Below, one piece after another: positions 8,283 through 16,538 of a stretch of 64,000 nt of DNA (position 1 is its first letter; each line of letters starts with the position of its first letter). Where the stretch lies: the NCBI RefSeq assembly GCF_030268685.1, contig NZ_BSRQ01000021.1, positions 62,001 through 126,000 on the forward strand. The letters are read 5' to 3'. This DNA comes from Microtetraspora sp. NBRC 13810 (GTDB taxonomy: Bacteria > Actinomycetota > Actinomycetes > Streptosporangiales > Streptosporangiaceae). The position numbers and the translations under genes are program-made. The notes under the pieces were generated by a model. It saw only the letters and a list, made by a program, of their open reading frames with translations, had not been told where the DNA came from and did not search any database.

Positions 8283-9710
8283 ATGACCTGGCCGAGATCA
8301 GCCTTGCTTGCCCTGCCCTTGGTGGTGACGCTGGGAGCGTCGGCTCCAGCCGCTTCCGCTTCGTCCAGCGGGGCACCGGCGTCGTCCCTCACATGGTCCG
8401 CGTGCGGCGGGGATGTCTCGGCCGAGTTGCGGTGCGCCAAACTGGCCGTACCCGTCGACTGGTCGAAGCCCGGCGGGAAGACGATCACCCTCACCGTGGC
8501 CAGGGGGCCGGCCACCGGCGAGGCCGCGGGCACCGTCCTGTTCAGCCCCGGAGGTCCCGGCGGCGCCGGCGTCCGGGAGCTGTCCCGGGCACTGCCCAAC
8601 TTCGCCGGTCTGCGTACCCGGATGAACGTCGTCACATGGAACCCGCGCGGCGGGGTGAGCGGCGAGCACATCCCGCTGGCGTCCTGCGCGGCCGGCCCCG
8701 CGTTCGCCACGCCGGACAACAGGCGCGAGTACGACCAGGCGCTCAAGGCGAACACCGCCGGGATCGCTCCGTGCCGGGACGCCGTGCCCGAGTTGTTCGC
8801 CCACATGGACTCCGCCACCCAGGCACGCGACATGGACGCCATCCGCGCCGCCCTGGGTGAGGAGAAGATCTCCTATCTGGGCAACTCCTACGGCGGCGTG
8901 CTCGGGGCCTCCTACGCGCGGCTGTTCCCGCAGCGGCTGCGCGCGATGGCGGTGGACAGCGTGCCCGACCACGTGTCCCCGCTCGCGAAGTCGGAGCGGC
9001 TGCAGTACAAGAGCCTGGAGGCGGGGTTCAAGCGCTTCGTCCGCTGGTGCGCCGGCTCCTCCGACTGCGCGCTGCACGGGAACGACGTGGAAAGGACCTG
9101 GCAGGACGTCGTGCGACGGGCCGAGCGTCGTCCCCTGCCCGGTGCCGCGGCCGCCCGCTACGACGGCGACGACCTCAAGTTCCTGGCCTACGGCATGATC
9201 AACACGGCGGACTGGCCGACGTTCGCCAAGGCCGTCGCGAGCGCCTCGAAGGGCGACGCGTCCGGCTTCGACCCGCAGGGCCGCGGCCTGCCGCGGCGGG
9301 TGACCGCCATGCTCGCGGTGAACTGCGCCGACGGTTTCCGCTACGACGGCTACCGCGCCTACCGTGCGGCGGTACGGCGCTCGGTCGAGGTGTCGCCGAA
9401 CTTCTCCGGCCTGCGGGAGAACGCCTGGCTCGCGTGTTCGCCGTGGGCGGCCAAGGCCCCCAACCCGCCGGCGCCGCTGCCGGCCCGCGCGCTTCCGCCG
9501 CTGCTCGGCGTCGGGCCGGTCTACGAGTACCCCGCTGTCCGCGCCATCACCGACCAGGTCCCCGGCTCCGTCACGATCAGGTACGACGGCATCGGCCACG
9601 GCCGGTACCTGAACGCCGGTGACCCCTGCGTGATCGGCCACGTGGATCGCTACCTGATCGACGGCAAGCTGCCCGCTCCCGGCACCACATGCCCCGCCTG
9701 GCCCGCGTGA
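8283..9710 (+). CDS. Secreted S33-family (tripeptidyl aminopeptidase-like) alpha/beta hydrolase
   Basis: 475 residues with a signal peptide (MTWPRSALLALPLVVTLGAS followed by APAASAS). The oxyanion-loop motif PGGPGGAG and nucleophile elbow GNSYGG (Ser202) identify the Streptomyces SlpD/Tap-like peptidase family, which trims N-terminal peptides outside the cell. The C-terminal TAP-like domain is present (IRYDGIGHGRYL supplies the histidine; CVIGHVDRYLIDGKLP). The usual GDxDPATP loop with the catalytic aspartate is replaced by LLGVGPVYEYPAV, so activity is uncertain. ATG 8283 has TCGGAGGA in front; a 54-codon frame from 8122 overlaps this start but shows no other support. Confidence 0.85.
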   Translation: MTWPRSALLALPLVVTLGASAPAASASSSGAPASSLTWSACGGDVSAELRCAKLAVPVDWSKPGGKTITLTVARGPATGEAAGTVLFSPGGPGGAGVRELSRALPNFAGLRTRMNVVTWNPRGGVSGEHIPLASCAAGPAFATPDNRREYDQALKANTAGIAPCRDAVPELFAHMDSATQARDMDAIRAALGEEKISYLGNSYGGVLGASYARLFPQRLRAMAVDSVPDHVSPLAKSERLQYKSLEAGFKRFVRWCAGSSDCALHGNDVERTWQDVVRRAERRPLPGAAAARYDGDDLKFLAYGMINTADWPTFAKAVASASKGDASGFDPQGRGLPRRVTAMLAVNCADGFRYDGYRAYRAAVRRSVEVSPNFSGLRENAWLACSPWAAKAPNPPAPLPARALPPLLGVGPVYEYPAVRAITDQVPGSVTIRYDGIGHGRYLNAGDPCVIGHVDRYLIDGKLPAPGTTCPAWPA

Positions 9711-9775
9711 CACTGATCGCGTGAGACGACCACGGATCGCCGACGAAGGCACATGCACAACCTCGCCGACACCCT

Positions 9776-9990
9776 TCAGGCGATAAGCAGCCGCAACTCG
9801 TCGCGGACGGCATGAAGGGCGTCGACCGTCCGATCGGTGCGACTGATGACAAGAGCACCCTCGATGGCGCTGACCGCGAGCGTCGCGAGGCGATCGGCCG
9901 GGGCGCCGTCGATGCCGTGCGCGGCGAGATGCCGGGCCAGGGATCCGCGCCACGCCCGGAAGAAGCTGAGTGGTCCGGAGCGTGACCACC
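9776..9990 (-). pseudogene. TetR-family regulator, C-terminal remnant
   Basis: Reading leftward: FRAWRGSLARHLAAHGIDGA then PADRLATLAVSAIEGALVIS and ALHAVRDELRLLIA before the stop. This is the ligand-binding C-terminus of LmrA/YxaF-like TetR repressors. The DNA-binding N-terminal 110 residues are missing; the sequence upstream is a different gene fragment on the opposite strand. Confidence 0.65.
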
Positions 9991-10032
9991 TCGCTGGCGG
10001 TCTCGTCCTTGCCGCCACGGAAGAGGAAGATC

Positions 10033-10155
10033 ATGTACCCGCTGGAGCGAACCGCCCTCGTTGTCATTGATGCCACCAATGACTTCATCTCCGAGAACGG
10101 CAAGGCCTGGCCGATGCTGCGGGAGGTGTGCGAGGAGGTCGGCACGGTGAGCCGA
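10033..10155 (+). pseudogene. Isochorismatase-like cysteine hydrolase, N-terminal remnant
   Basis: ATG 10033 reads MYPLERTALVVIDATNDFIS ENGKAWPMLREVCEEVGTVS. This is the first strand and catalytic Asp region (VVIDxTNDF) of an isochorismatase-superfamily hydrolase. Similarity ends after about 40 residues, and neither the catalytic Lys nor Cys regions follow. The rest of the interval to 10384 has no recognisable coding content. Confidence 0.7.
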
Positions 10156-10384
10156 GCGCGGGACTTCGGTCGCGAGGAAGCCGACGTGTCATGCTCCCGG
10201 TCGGCGAACGCGTGCCGTCAGCCGATGCCGAGTCGATGGAGCAGTCCTGGGCCGGGGATCGCGTCCGCAACCGCCGAGGAGTCCGGGTGATGGGCTCGCG
10301 CCACTGGGCCGCAGAGCCCCTCCCTGCGCGCGGGTGCGCCGCACCGGCCCACGGGACCCCGATTACGCAGCCCTGCCGGCCGGG

Positions 10385-11047
10385 TCAGCGGGCGTCTGCG
10401 GGAGTTTCCGTCGCAGCCAATCCGATGGCGAACGTCGCCAGCAGGGCGTCGAGCCGGGGTCCGATGTCAGTGGTGGCATGCCCCCAGCGCGGGTCCTCTT
10501 CGTACAGCCTCGCCAGCGTCGGTGTGGGGTTGGAGATCTGCCAGAAGCCGGCCGCCAGGAACCCCGCGACCGCCAGCAGGCTGACAACCTGTTCGATCGT
10601 CAGGGTGCTCGCCTGTTCCAGCGCGGCGGCCATGTCGTCACGCGCGGCGGTTGCGTTGATCTTGTACTGCCGGGCTCTGTCGATGCTGACGTCACCTTCC
10701 AGGTGCAGGGCCGCATGCGTCAGCAGGTCGCAGAACACCGGCAGCGAAGTCAGGGCCTTGCTGACCACGGCTGCTGCCTGGGTGGGCGTGAGACCGGTGC
10801 GGCCGGCGATCTCAGCCTTCACGGCGTCGCGCCACTGACCCCACCCGCGCTCGGCCAGTTCGAGGAGCAGTTGTTCCTTGCTGGTGTAGTAGCGCCTTAT
10901 CCCGGTGCGGTGGAGGCCCGCCCGCTCGGTGACGGCCGCCAGCGTTATGTACCGGACACCACCGAGCTCCAGAGCGACAGCCTCGGCGGCCTGCAGCAGA
11001 TCTTCCGCGCGACGTGCCTTGTCCTCGGCTGATCGAGCCCTCTCCAC
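10385..11047 (-). CDS. TetR-family transcriptional regulator
   Basis: One-component repressor. The N-terminal HTH reads ARRAEDLLQAAEAVALELGG, then YITLAAVTERAGLHRTGIRR YYTSKEQLLLELAERGW, with a TetR_C-like helical domain after residue 70 and HLEGDVSIDRARQYKINATA in the ligand domain. A longer frame starts at a GTG at 11068, but its first codons lie inside a perfect 14-bp stem-loop (11047-11092) and have no ribosome-binding site. The GTG at 11047 just after the stem gives 220 residues, the usual length. The target is unknown. Confidence 0.8.
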   Translation of the reverse strand: MERARSAEDKARRAEDLLQAAEAVALELGGVRYITLAAVTERAGLHRTGIRRYYTSKEQLLLELAERGWGQWRDAVKAEIAGRTGLTPTQAAAVVSKALTSLPVFCDLLTHAALHLEGDVSIDRARQYKINATAARDDMAAALEQASTLTIEQVVSLLAVAGFLAAGFWQISNPTPTLARLYEEDPRWGHATTDIGPRLDALLATFAIGLAATETPADAR

Positions 11048-11092
11048 GCCGCCAAGCGTAGCGCACACGGATGTTCGTTACGCTTGGCGGCG
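11047..11092 (-). terminator. Long stem-loop between CGNR gene and tetR
   Basis: CGCCGCCAAGCGTA (11047-11060) and TACGCTTGGCGGCG (11079-11092) are perfect 14-bp inverted repeats around an 18-nt loop. It lies immediately after the stop of the gene at 11102 and before the preferred start of tetR. A terminator or attenuator is the likeliest role; an operator for the TetR protein is possible but the spacing is long. Confidence 0.6.
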
Positions 11093-11101
11093 CGAGAGGC
11101 C

Positions 11102-11686
11102 TCAGTCTGTCTCCGCCTGGTCTCCGTTCGCCTTCAGCCGCTGGCGGTAGGAGCGCATGGAGACCTGGCTGAGGCAGGCCGGACTGCAGTACAGGCCAGC
11201 CGAGTTGCGGGTCTTGTCCAGGAAGCTGACGTGGCAGGGCAGGTTACGGCACATCTTCATCCGCGGCCACAGCCCCGACGCCGTCGCCTGCGACATCGCG
11301 GCGAAGAGCGAGCCGAACACGCCGGGCACCCCTCGCTGGGACGGTGCCAGTTCGCATCCGTTCGCGGTGACGACCGCGACGAGCGGGTAGAGCTCGGCGG
11401 TGCGCCGCAGGTGGCCTTCGGCGGCGGCCACCGCGCCTTCGTGTTCCTCGACTCCCACGTGGGAGAGAAGCAGGACCACCAGGGCGGCGCGCAGTTCCCG
11501 GGCCACAGCCGCGTCGGCATCGGTGACCTGCAGGTTCTCATCGCCGCCGCCCAGGCCTGCCGCTTGGACCCACTGCCGTAGGCTCTCCGCGTCGCCCATG
11601 CGTTCGGGTGCGCCGTTGCCGGTGGGCCTGGTGTTCACGAATCCCAGCACCAGGTCCGTCGCCGGCTTGCCCGTGCTCTCCTGCAC
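11102..11686 (-). CDS. CGNR zinc-finger (ABATE-domain) regulator
   Basis: 194 residues. The N-terminal ABATE stress-sensing domain (ESTGKPATDLVLGFVNTRPT, RELRAALVVLLLSHVG, ANGCELAPSQRG) is followed by a C-terminal CGNR-type zinc finger with Cys at MCRNLPC and LYCSPACLSQVSMRSYRQR. Members of this family are putative DNA-binding regulators, often near transporters. I chose the GTG at 11686, which has GGAGAGG at good spacing, over the GTG two codons earlier and the much longer open frame, which runs into a dehydrogenase remnant. A dyad at 11754-11787 resembles one upstream of the second CGNR gene at 43646. Confidence 0.78.
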   Translation of the reverse strand: MQESTGKPATDLVLGFVNTRPTGNGAPERMGDAESLRQWVQAAGLGGGDENLQVTDADAAVARELRAALVVLLLSHVGVEEHEGAVAAAEGHLRRTAELYPLVAVVTANGCELAPSQRGVPGVFGSLFAAMSQATASGLWPRMKMCRNLPCHVSFLDKTRNSAGLYCSPACLSQVSMRSYRQRLKANGDQAETD

Positions 11687-11753
11687 TGTCACCTCTCCGC
11701 CCTCCACCAGGCTCCACCGGGAGCCTACCGTCTGGAGCAAAGCGCCGACGCAC

Positions 11754-11787
11754 GTAACTATTTTCCACTCTGACAATATGCCGTTAC
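11754..11787. promoter_or_regulatory. Putative promoter/operator of CGNR gene
   Basis: An AT-rich island with inverted GTAAC (11754-11758) and GTTAC (11783-11787) and, on the minus strand, CATATTGTC between them. The same arrangement, GTAAC...ATTAC around TATATTCTC, occurs at 43664-43694 before the other CGNR gene. Confidence 0.35.
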
Positions 11788-11795
11788 TAGCTAAA

Positions 11796-11980
11796 CTAAG
11801 TCGTGTTCGCCGTGACACCGGTGCCCGCGAGTTCCCCGGCGAGATCGTACGTGTGGTGATGAGGGCGAGCTTGGACCGGCAGTACGCAGCGAGTTCCGTG
11901 TAACCGTACTCCTGCTGCGGGTCGTCGAAGTCGATCGGCTCCTGGCCCATCGAGCCGATGTTGACGATCCGCGAGGAGGC
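11796..11980 (-). pseudogene. Short-chain dehydrogenase (SDR) internal remnant
   Basis: SSRIVNIGSMGQEPIDFDDP followed by GYTELAAYCRSKLALITT is the SDR segment holding the active-site Ser and YxxxK (YCRSK) motif. After a one-base frameshift, TYDLAGELAGTGVTANTT and a stop follow. The N-terminal Rossmann glycine motif and the C-terminal third are missing. Confidence 0.7.
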
Positions 11981-12119
11981 GTTCTGCCGGCCATGTCCGG
12001 GGCCTTGACGACCTCGAGGATCACCGGCATCGGAAGGTTCGTCATGGCCGCCGAGAGCTGAGCGTCTCCTCACTCGCCGTCCCGGGGGCCGGCGTCCTCC
12101 GCGACACGTCGGACCGGCT

Positions 12120-13142
12120 TCAGTTGTTCGTGGTCAGCACCATGCGGAAGCGGGCGTCGCCGGCGAGCATCTTGTCGAAGGCCGCGGGGGCCTGCTCCAG
12201 GGGGACCTGCTCGGTCATCGCCCGGACCCCGGACAGGGCCGCGAAGCGCATGGTCTCCTCGACCTCACGAGAGGTGCCCGACGCGTGGCCCTGCAGCTTC
12301 TTCTGCCCCGAGATGAGCTGGTAGGGGCTCACCTCGATCTTGTCCGGCGACGCGCCCACGACCACCAGCTCGCCACGGGTGCCGAGTCCGTCGAAGGCCG
12401 CCGTCATCGCACTCGGCTGGCTGACCGTGGCCAGTACCACCTTGGCGCCGCCCAGCGCCTGCAGCGCCTCGGCGACGTCGCTGACGGTGCTGTCGATGTA
12501 ATGGTCCGCGCCCAGTTGCTTGGCCAGGGACTCCTTCTCGCTGCCGCGGGCGATGGCCACGGTGTCGAAGCCCATCTTCTTGGCGAACTGCACGCCCAGG
12601 TGCCCGAGGCCGCCCAGGCCCAGGATCGCCACCAGGTCACCGGGCCGCGCGGAGGTGCGGCGCAGAGCGTTGAACACGGTCACGCCGGCGCAGCCCATGG
12701 GGGCCGCCTCCGTAGCCGTCAGACCGTCGGGGATGCGCGCCAGCGCACTGACGGGCACCACGACAGTCTCGGCATATCCACCCGGGTAGGCAACGCCGGG
12801 CACCTGTACCTCGGTGCAGTTGATCGCGTCGCCATCGCGGCACGCCTGGCAGTGACCGCAGTTGCCGCCGAACCAGCCCACGGCTACCCGGTCGCCGACC
12901 GCCCAGCCCTCCACGCCTTCGCCGAGCGCTGCGATGCGCCCGGCGATCTCGTGCCCGGGCGTCAACGGGAACGGCCCGTCGCCGAAGTCGCCACGGACGA
13001 TGTTGTGGTCGGTGCGGCAGACTCCGCAGGCCTCGATCGCAACGCGGACCTGGTCCCTGCCGGGCTGCGGCACGGGCAGGTCCACCACGCTCAGCGCACC
13101 GTTGATCTCGGGGATGCGAACAGCCTTCATTGTGGTGCTCAT
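12120..13142 (-). CDS. Zinc-dependent alcohol dehydrogenase (MDR superfamily)
   Basis: Cytoplasmic NAD(P)-dependent oxidation of alcohols or reduction of aldehydes. The 340 residues contain the catalytic zinc ligands (ACGVCRTDH, TPGHE), the structural zinc site CGHCQACRDGDAINC and the Rossmann motif LGLGGLGHLGVQFAK. ATG 13142 has AAGGAG in front; the upstream extension to 13187 is not needed. It most resembles the bacterial AdhA/AdhP-like class. The 290 bp upstream (13143-13433) are AT-richer around 13260-13340 and probably hold its promoter. Downstream lies an SDR remnant rather than a pathway partner, so its physiological substrate cannot be inferred. Confidence 0.92.
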   Translation of the reverse strand: MSTTMKAVRIPEINGALSVVDLPVPQPGRDQVRVAIEACGVCRTDHNIVRGDFGDGPFPLTPGHEIAGRIAALGEGVEGWAVGDRVAVGWFGGNCGHCQACRDGDAINCTEVQVPGVAYPGGYAETVVVPVSALARIPDGLTATEAAPMGCAGVTVFNALRRTSARPGDLVAILGLGGLGHLGVQFAKKMGFDTVAIARGSEKESLAKQLGADHYIDSTVSDVAEALQALGGAKVVLATVSQPSAMTAAFDGLGTRGELVVVGASPDKIEVSPYQLISGQKKLQGHASGTSREVEETMRFAALSGVRAMTEQVPLEQAPAAFDKMLAGDARFRMVLTTNN

Positions 13143-13433
13143 GGCGTCTCCTTGCGGTTTTGCGTGCGGCGCAGACGGTGCCCCCACCTCCGAGCTCTCA
13201 CCAGGCGCAGCGCCGATGCCTCCGACACGCGCTAGCCAGCTCGTCGAACGACCTCACGAGTTATGATGGTAGCAGACTAGAAAATAACGAAGCGATCCCC
13301 TGTGGCGGCCCATGTTTCGTCCATCAGCTATTTGCTAATCTCCCCCGCAGTCCGCGAGGGTCGTCGACCACCGGCCCACGCGGTGGCGCCCGGCAAGCCG
13401 CCTCCGGACTGGCGAGCCGCGCCGGCTGAGACC

Positions 13434-13466
13434 TCCACGGCATCCGCTTTCCTGGGGTGTCGTGGA
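13434..13466 (-). terminator. Stem-loop terminator
   Basis: TCCACGGCATCC and GGGGTGTCGTGGA pair with two non-Watson-Crick positions, 7 bases beyond the stop of the oxygenase reading frame at 13473. Confidence 0.45.
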
Positions 13467-13472
13467 TCCGGG

Positions 13473-14098
13473 TCAGGCGGCGTCGTGGAAGACGAGGCCG
13501 AGGGTGTGCCGTCGGCCTGTGCGTACCGTGGACACGCCATGGCGTACGGGTGCCGCCAACCAGCCGCGTGCGGACGGCACGGGCCTGTCCCGGGTAGTGA
13601 AGATCAGGCCGTGGCCCTGAGGTATGAGGACCGTCGTTCGGCGAGACTGCGCCCGAGGGCGCTGCTCGACCAGCAGGAACTCGCCGCCGGTGTAATCCTC
13701 GGCCGGGGCGTTCAAGTTGACGACGACCTGCAGCGGGAAGACCTTGTCGCCGAAGATGTCCCGGTGGAGCGCGTTCCATCCACCTGCCTCATAGCGCAGC
13801 AGGATCGGGGAGGGTCTGTCCTGGCCGGCGCTGTGGCAGATCTTCAGCCATTCGGCCAGGGTGTCGGGCCATGCCGCGTCGCGGCCGAGCTTGGCGTACC
13901 AGTCGCGGGCGGTGGGCAGCAGCCGCGGATACAGTTCTTCGCGCAGCCGCTGGACGGCCTCGGGGAAGGGGTGATCGAAGTAGCGGTACTCGCCCTCGCC
14001 GAACCGGTGCCGTCGCATGTTGACCGTGGTTCGGCGAACGTGTCCCTTGTGGTCGTGTCGCGCCCCGGTGTGCGCGATGTGGCGGTGACGGCGTTCAT
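13473..14098 (-). pseudogene. 2OG-Fe(II) oxygenase, frameshifted at the N-terminus
   Basis: From about 14020 leftward the frame reads RRHRFGEGEYRYFDHPFPEA to the stop. It has the iron ligands in WNALHRDIFGD (HxD) and the distal His/Arg in PVRHGVSTVRTGRRHTLGLV, as in AlkB-like/prolyl-hydroxylase-type oxygenases. ATG 14098 overlaps the upstream methyltransferase stop (ATGA), but that frame (MNAVTATSRTPGRDTT to EPRST) is out of phase with the conserved part. One frameshift near 14025 separates them, and the N-terminal region is shorter than usual. A shortened protein could still start at an internal ATG. The pairing with an alkyltransferase suggests a former alkylation-repair operon. Confidence 0.6.
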
Positions 14099-14643
14099 GT
14101 TGTCGCCTCCAAGGTGAGAAGGGCGTGTTTGGCGTCGGTGCCGCCGGCGTACCCTCCGAGGCTGCCGTCGGAGCGTAGGACTCGGTGGCAGGGCACGACG
14201 ACGGGCAGTGGGTTGGTGGCGCACGCGGTGCCCACCGCGCGGACCGCGCGGGGGCTGCCGGCGGCGGCGACCTGGGCATAGCTTTCGGTGCGCCCGTAGC
14301 CGATGTCGGGCAGGTGGGTGAGCACCTGGCGCCGGAACCCCTTTGACAGTCGCCAGTCCAGCGGCAGGTCGAAACGGGTCCGCCGGCCTGCGAAATACTC
14401 CTCGATCTGCCTGGCCACCTCGTCCAGCCTGCCGGGAGCCTCCATGACGCGCGGGCTGACGAGGTCGGCGAGTTGCCGCAAGGCGGCGTCGTGGTCCTGC
14501 ACGGCGTAGGCGACTCTGATCAGGCCCTGCTCGGTGGCGGCCAGCAGGAGTCGCCCGACCGGCGTGTCCAGCGTGCGGTAGGCCACGTCGAGGATCCCCT
14601 CGCGCTGCGCCTGATCGACGAGCCGCTCGCGCAGCCGGGCCAT
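14095..14643 (-). CDS. Methylated-DNA--[protein]-cysteine S-methyltransferase
   Basis: Suicidal repair of O6-alkylguanine: the alkyl group is moved to the active-site cysteine. The PCHR motif (NPLPVVVPCHRVLRSDGSLG) supplies the acceptor Cys, and YGRTESYAQVAA with ACATNP form the DNA-binding and active-site wall. The N-terminal DTPVGRLLLAATEQGLIRVA matches the ribonuclease-like domain. ATG 14643 gives 182 residues. The upstream in-frame sequence (RLLEGLHAHDPVT) still looks homologous, so the true N-terminus may have been some residues longer and now lacks a start. It is coupled by ATGA to the 2OG oxygenase frame. Confidence 0.85.
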   Translation of the reverse strand: MARLRERLVDQAQREGILDVAYRTLDTPVGRLLLAATEQGLIRVAYAVQDHDAALRQLADLVSPRVMEAPGRLDEVARQIEEYFAGRRTRFDLPLDWRLSKGFRRQVLTHLPDIGYGRTESYAQVAAAGSPRAVRAVGTACATNPLPVVVPCHRVLRSDGSLGGYAGGTDAKHALLTLEATT

Positions 14644-14801
14644 CGTCACCGGGTCGTGGGCGTGAAGCCCTTCCAGCAGGCGCTCGGCCCCGGGGCGGGC
14701 AGAGGACAGGGGCGCGTCGCTCTGCTGCGTGAACGGGTGCGCGGGCCGCGGGTCGTATGGGGGGCGGCCGGAGGACTGGGACGGCGACCTGCCCTGGCCG
14801 A

Positions 14802-15626
14802 TCAACTGATCGCGCGCCGGCGGTCGTGAACGGACGGCCAGGGATCGCCCCACCCTTGGCCGGTGGCCGCATCGCATAGCTCTGGGTGATCTCGATCTCG
14901 TCGGTGACAACCCGTCGCCTTGGGCAGGTCCGGCGCCACGAGGTTGGGCTGAGGTAGCGAGGGGACGGGCAACGGCGCGTTGCCCGGCCGGGTGATCAGC
15001 CCCGCGGTGTAACCCGCGCTCTGGGCCCCCACGGTGTCCCAGACGTGGCAGGCGACCATGAAGCAGGCCGACGGCGGCACGCCCAGGCTCTGGTCCACCA
15101 GATGGTAGACCTGCGGTGCGGGCTTGTAGGCGCGGACGGTCTCGACGGTGAACTGCCGCTCGAAGAACGGCGCGAGACCGGCGTGCTCCAGCGGGCTCTG
15201 CCCGCCGGGGTTGGCCGGCGAGTTGGTCAGCGTGACCAGGCGGAAGCCGGCGGCCTTGAGCCGGGTCAGGCCGGGCTCGATGTCGGGGTGGGCGGGCATG
15301 GTCAGCATCGCCTGCCGGATCTCCTCGATGCCGTCGTGGGCGACCCGGACGCCGTGGACGTCGCCGACCATCTTCAGCAGTCCCTGGCCCAGGGTGAAGT
15401 AGCTCTCCCGGAGGCAGGACAGGGTGGTCGTCATCGAGTACATGATGAGGTGGCCCAGCCACTCGCGCATCATCCGGGCGTCGCCGAAGATCTTCTCGAA
15501 CAGCGGGTTCACTCGAAGTCGATCAGTGTCTCGTTCACGTCGAAGACGAGTTACCCGGGGCTCGCCGCCGATCCACACGCCGTCGGCGCCGGCGGGCGTG
15601 GTCCGGTCGTGGTTCGTCGTTGTCAT
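14802..15626 (-). pseudogene. Haloacid dehalogenase type II, frameshifted
   Basis: The body is clearly an (S)-2-haloacid dehalogenase: NPLFEKIFGDARMMREWLGH, TLTNSPANPGGQSPLEHAGL, FTVETVRAYKPAPQVYHLV and CFMVACHVWDTVGAQSAGY. The nucleophile strand LVFDVNETLIDFE (near 15512-15550) is present only in another frame, followed there by a stop, so two shifts interrupt the first 40 codons. The C-terminus after VAPDLPK also drifts. Without the aspartate nucleophile in frame the product would be inactive. Confidence 0.75.
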
Positions 15627-15674
15627 CCCCCTGTCCGGTTCGGATGGGTGCGGGTGGTGTGTCGGGCCCGGCGC

Positions 15675-16301
15675 TCACCAGTCGGCAGCGTCCACGTACG
15701 GCCGGGTCCAGACCGTGACGTGCAGCATGACCGACTTGGTGAAGGCGGCATGCATGCGATCGACCTGCTCGGCCGGAGCGCCCCCGGCCGCCAGGTACTC
15801 ACGCGCCGTGGCGATCACGACAGCGGTGAAGGCGAGCAGATAGCGCATCGGGATGTGGTCGAGCGAGTCGGCGTCGTCGGTCTTGTTCTTCTTCGCGCGG
15901 GTGTGCCGCAACCCGATCTCGTGCTGGTAATTCAGCCAGTCCGCATCCAGCGGACGGGTGCAGGCGTCGATGATGAACCGGTCGAACCGCGGCTTGGACG
16001 CCGCCCCGTACTCCGGGTTCGGCTGCCCGTCGGGATGCCCGAAGTAGGGGCGCATGAACGGCAGTTCCTCGAGCCGTTGCCGGTAGGCGGTCACCATGTC
16101 GTCGGCCTGGTCGACCAGCACACCGGCCGCCTCGACCAAGGCGTCCTCATCCTTCCGGGTCAGCCCCACCACGGCCTTGAGCCGCTCCAGGTCCTCCATG
16201 GTCAGCGGCGAGGTGGCGGCCTCGGCGGTGCCGTAGGTGTAACCGGGAATGCTCTCGGCTTGCTCGGTGACCAGTTTCGGTGTCGGCGTGTGGTCACTCA
16301 T
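15675..16301 (-). CDS. Protoglobin-family haem protein
   Basis: Single-domain globin of the protoglobin type, which bind O2, CO or NO. The 208 residues match the fold's landmarks: IPGYTYGTAEAATSPLTMED (pre-helix Z region), KVGL-like AVVGLTRKDEDAL, PYFGHPDGQPNPEYGA, and the proximal histidine in NYQHEIGLRHTRAKKNKTDD (His133). The ATG at 16301 has GGGGG about 8 bases upstream; a GTG one codon earlier is less likely. It stands alone, without a fused sensor domain, next to broken HAD and ArsR genes. Role in gas binding or nitrosative stress is inferred from the family. Confidence 0.88.
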   Translation of the reverse strand: MSDHTPTPKLVTEQAESIPGYTYGTAEAATSPLTMEDLERLKAVVGLTRKDEDALVEAAGVLVDQADDMVTAYRQRLEELPFMRPYFGHPDGQPNPEYGAASKPRFDRFIIDACTRPLDADWLNYQHEIGLRHTRAKKNKTDDADSLDHIPMRYLLAFTAVVIATAREYLAAGGAPAEQVDRMHAAFTKSVMLHVTVWTRPYVDAADW

Positions 16302-16538
16302 CACAAAGGCCCCCTTGATCGGTACGTCGCCACGCCCGGCAGGACTGTGGAGGGGTCGCCCGAACCTCGGCGCCGCCCTCCAGACCGCGCGAATCTGAAC
16401 TGGGCGCGGACCTGGTCACAGATCCGCCGCTCCCGGCCTCGACCTGGGCCTCTACCCTGGCCGAAGGCGCTACACCTCAGACCCTAACCGCGCGGCACTT
16501 CGCCGCCGATCGAATCGAAACCGGCCTATCGTGGATAT

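Noticed and set aside
8122..8286. 54-codon frame overlapping the S33 peptidase start, containing CMPCGRCDG
   Set aside because: The Cys motif is suggestive but the ribosome-binding site and ATGA overlap can be explained by the following gene alone; no other support.
8298..10145. 615-codon minus-strand frame opposite the S33 peptidase
   Set aside because: Low-complexity GC-bias shadow of a clearly real plus-strand gene.
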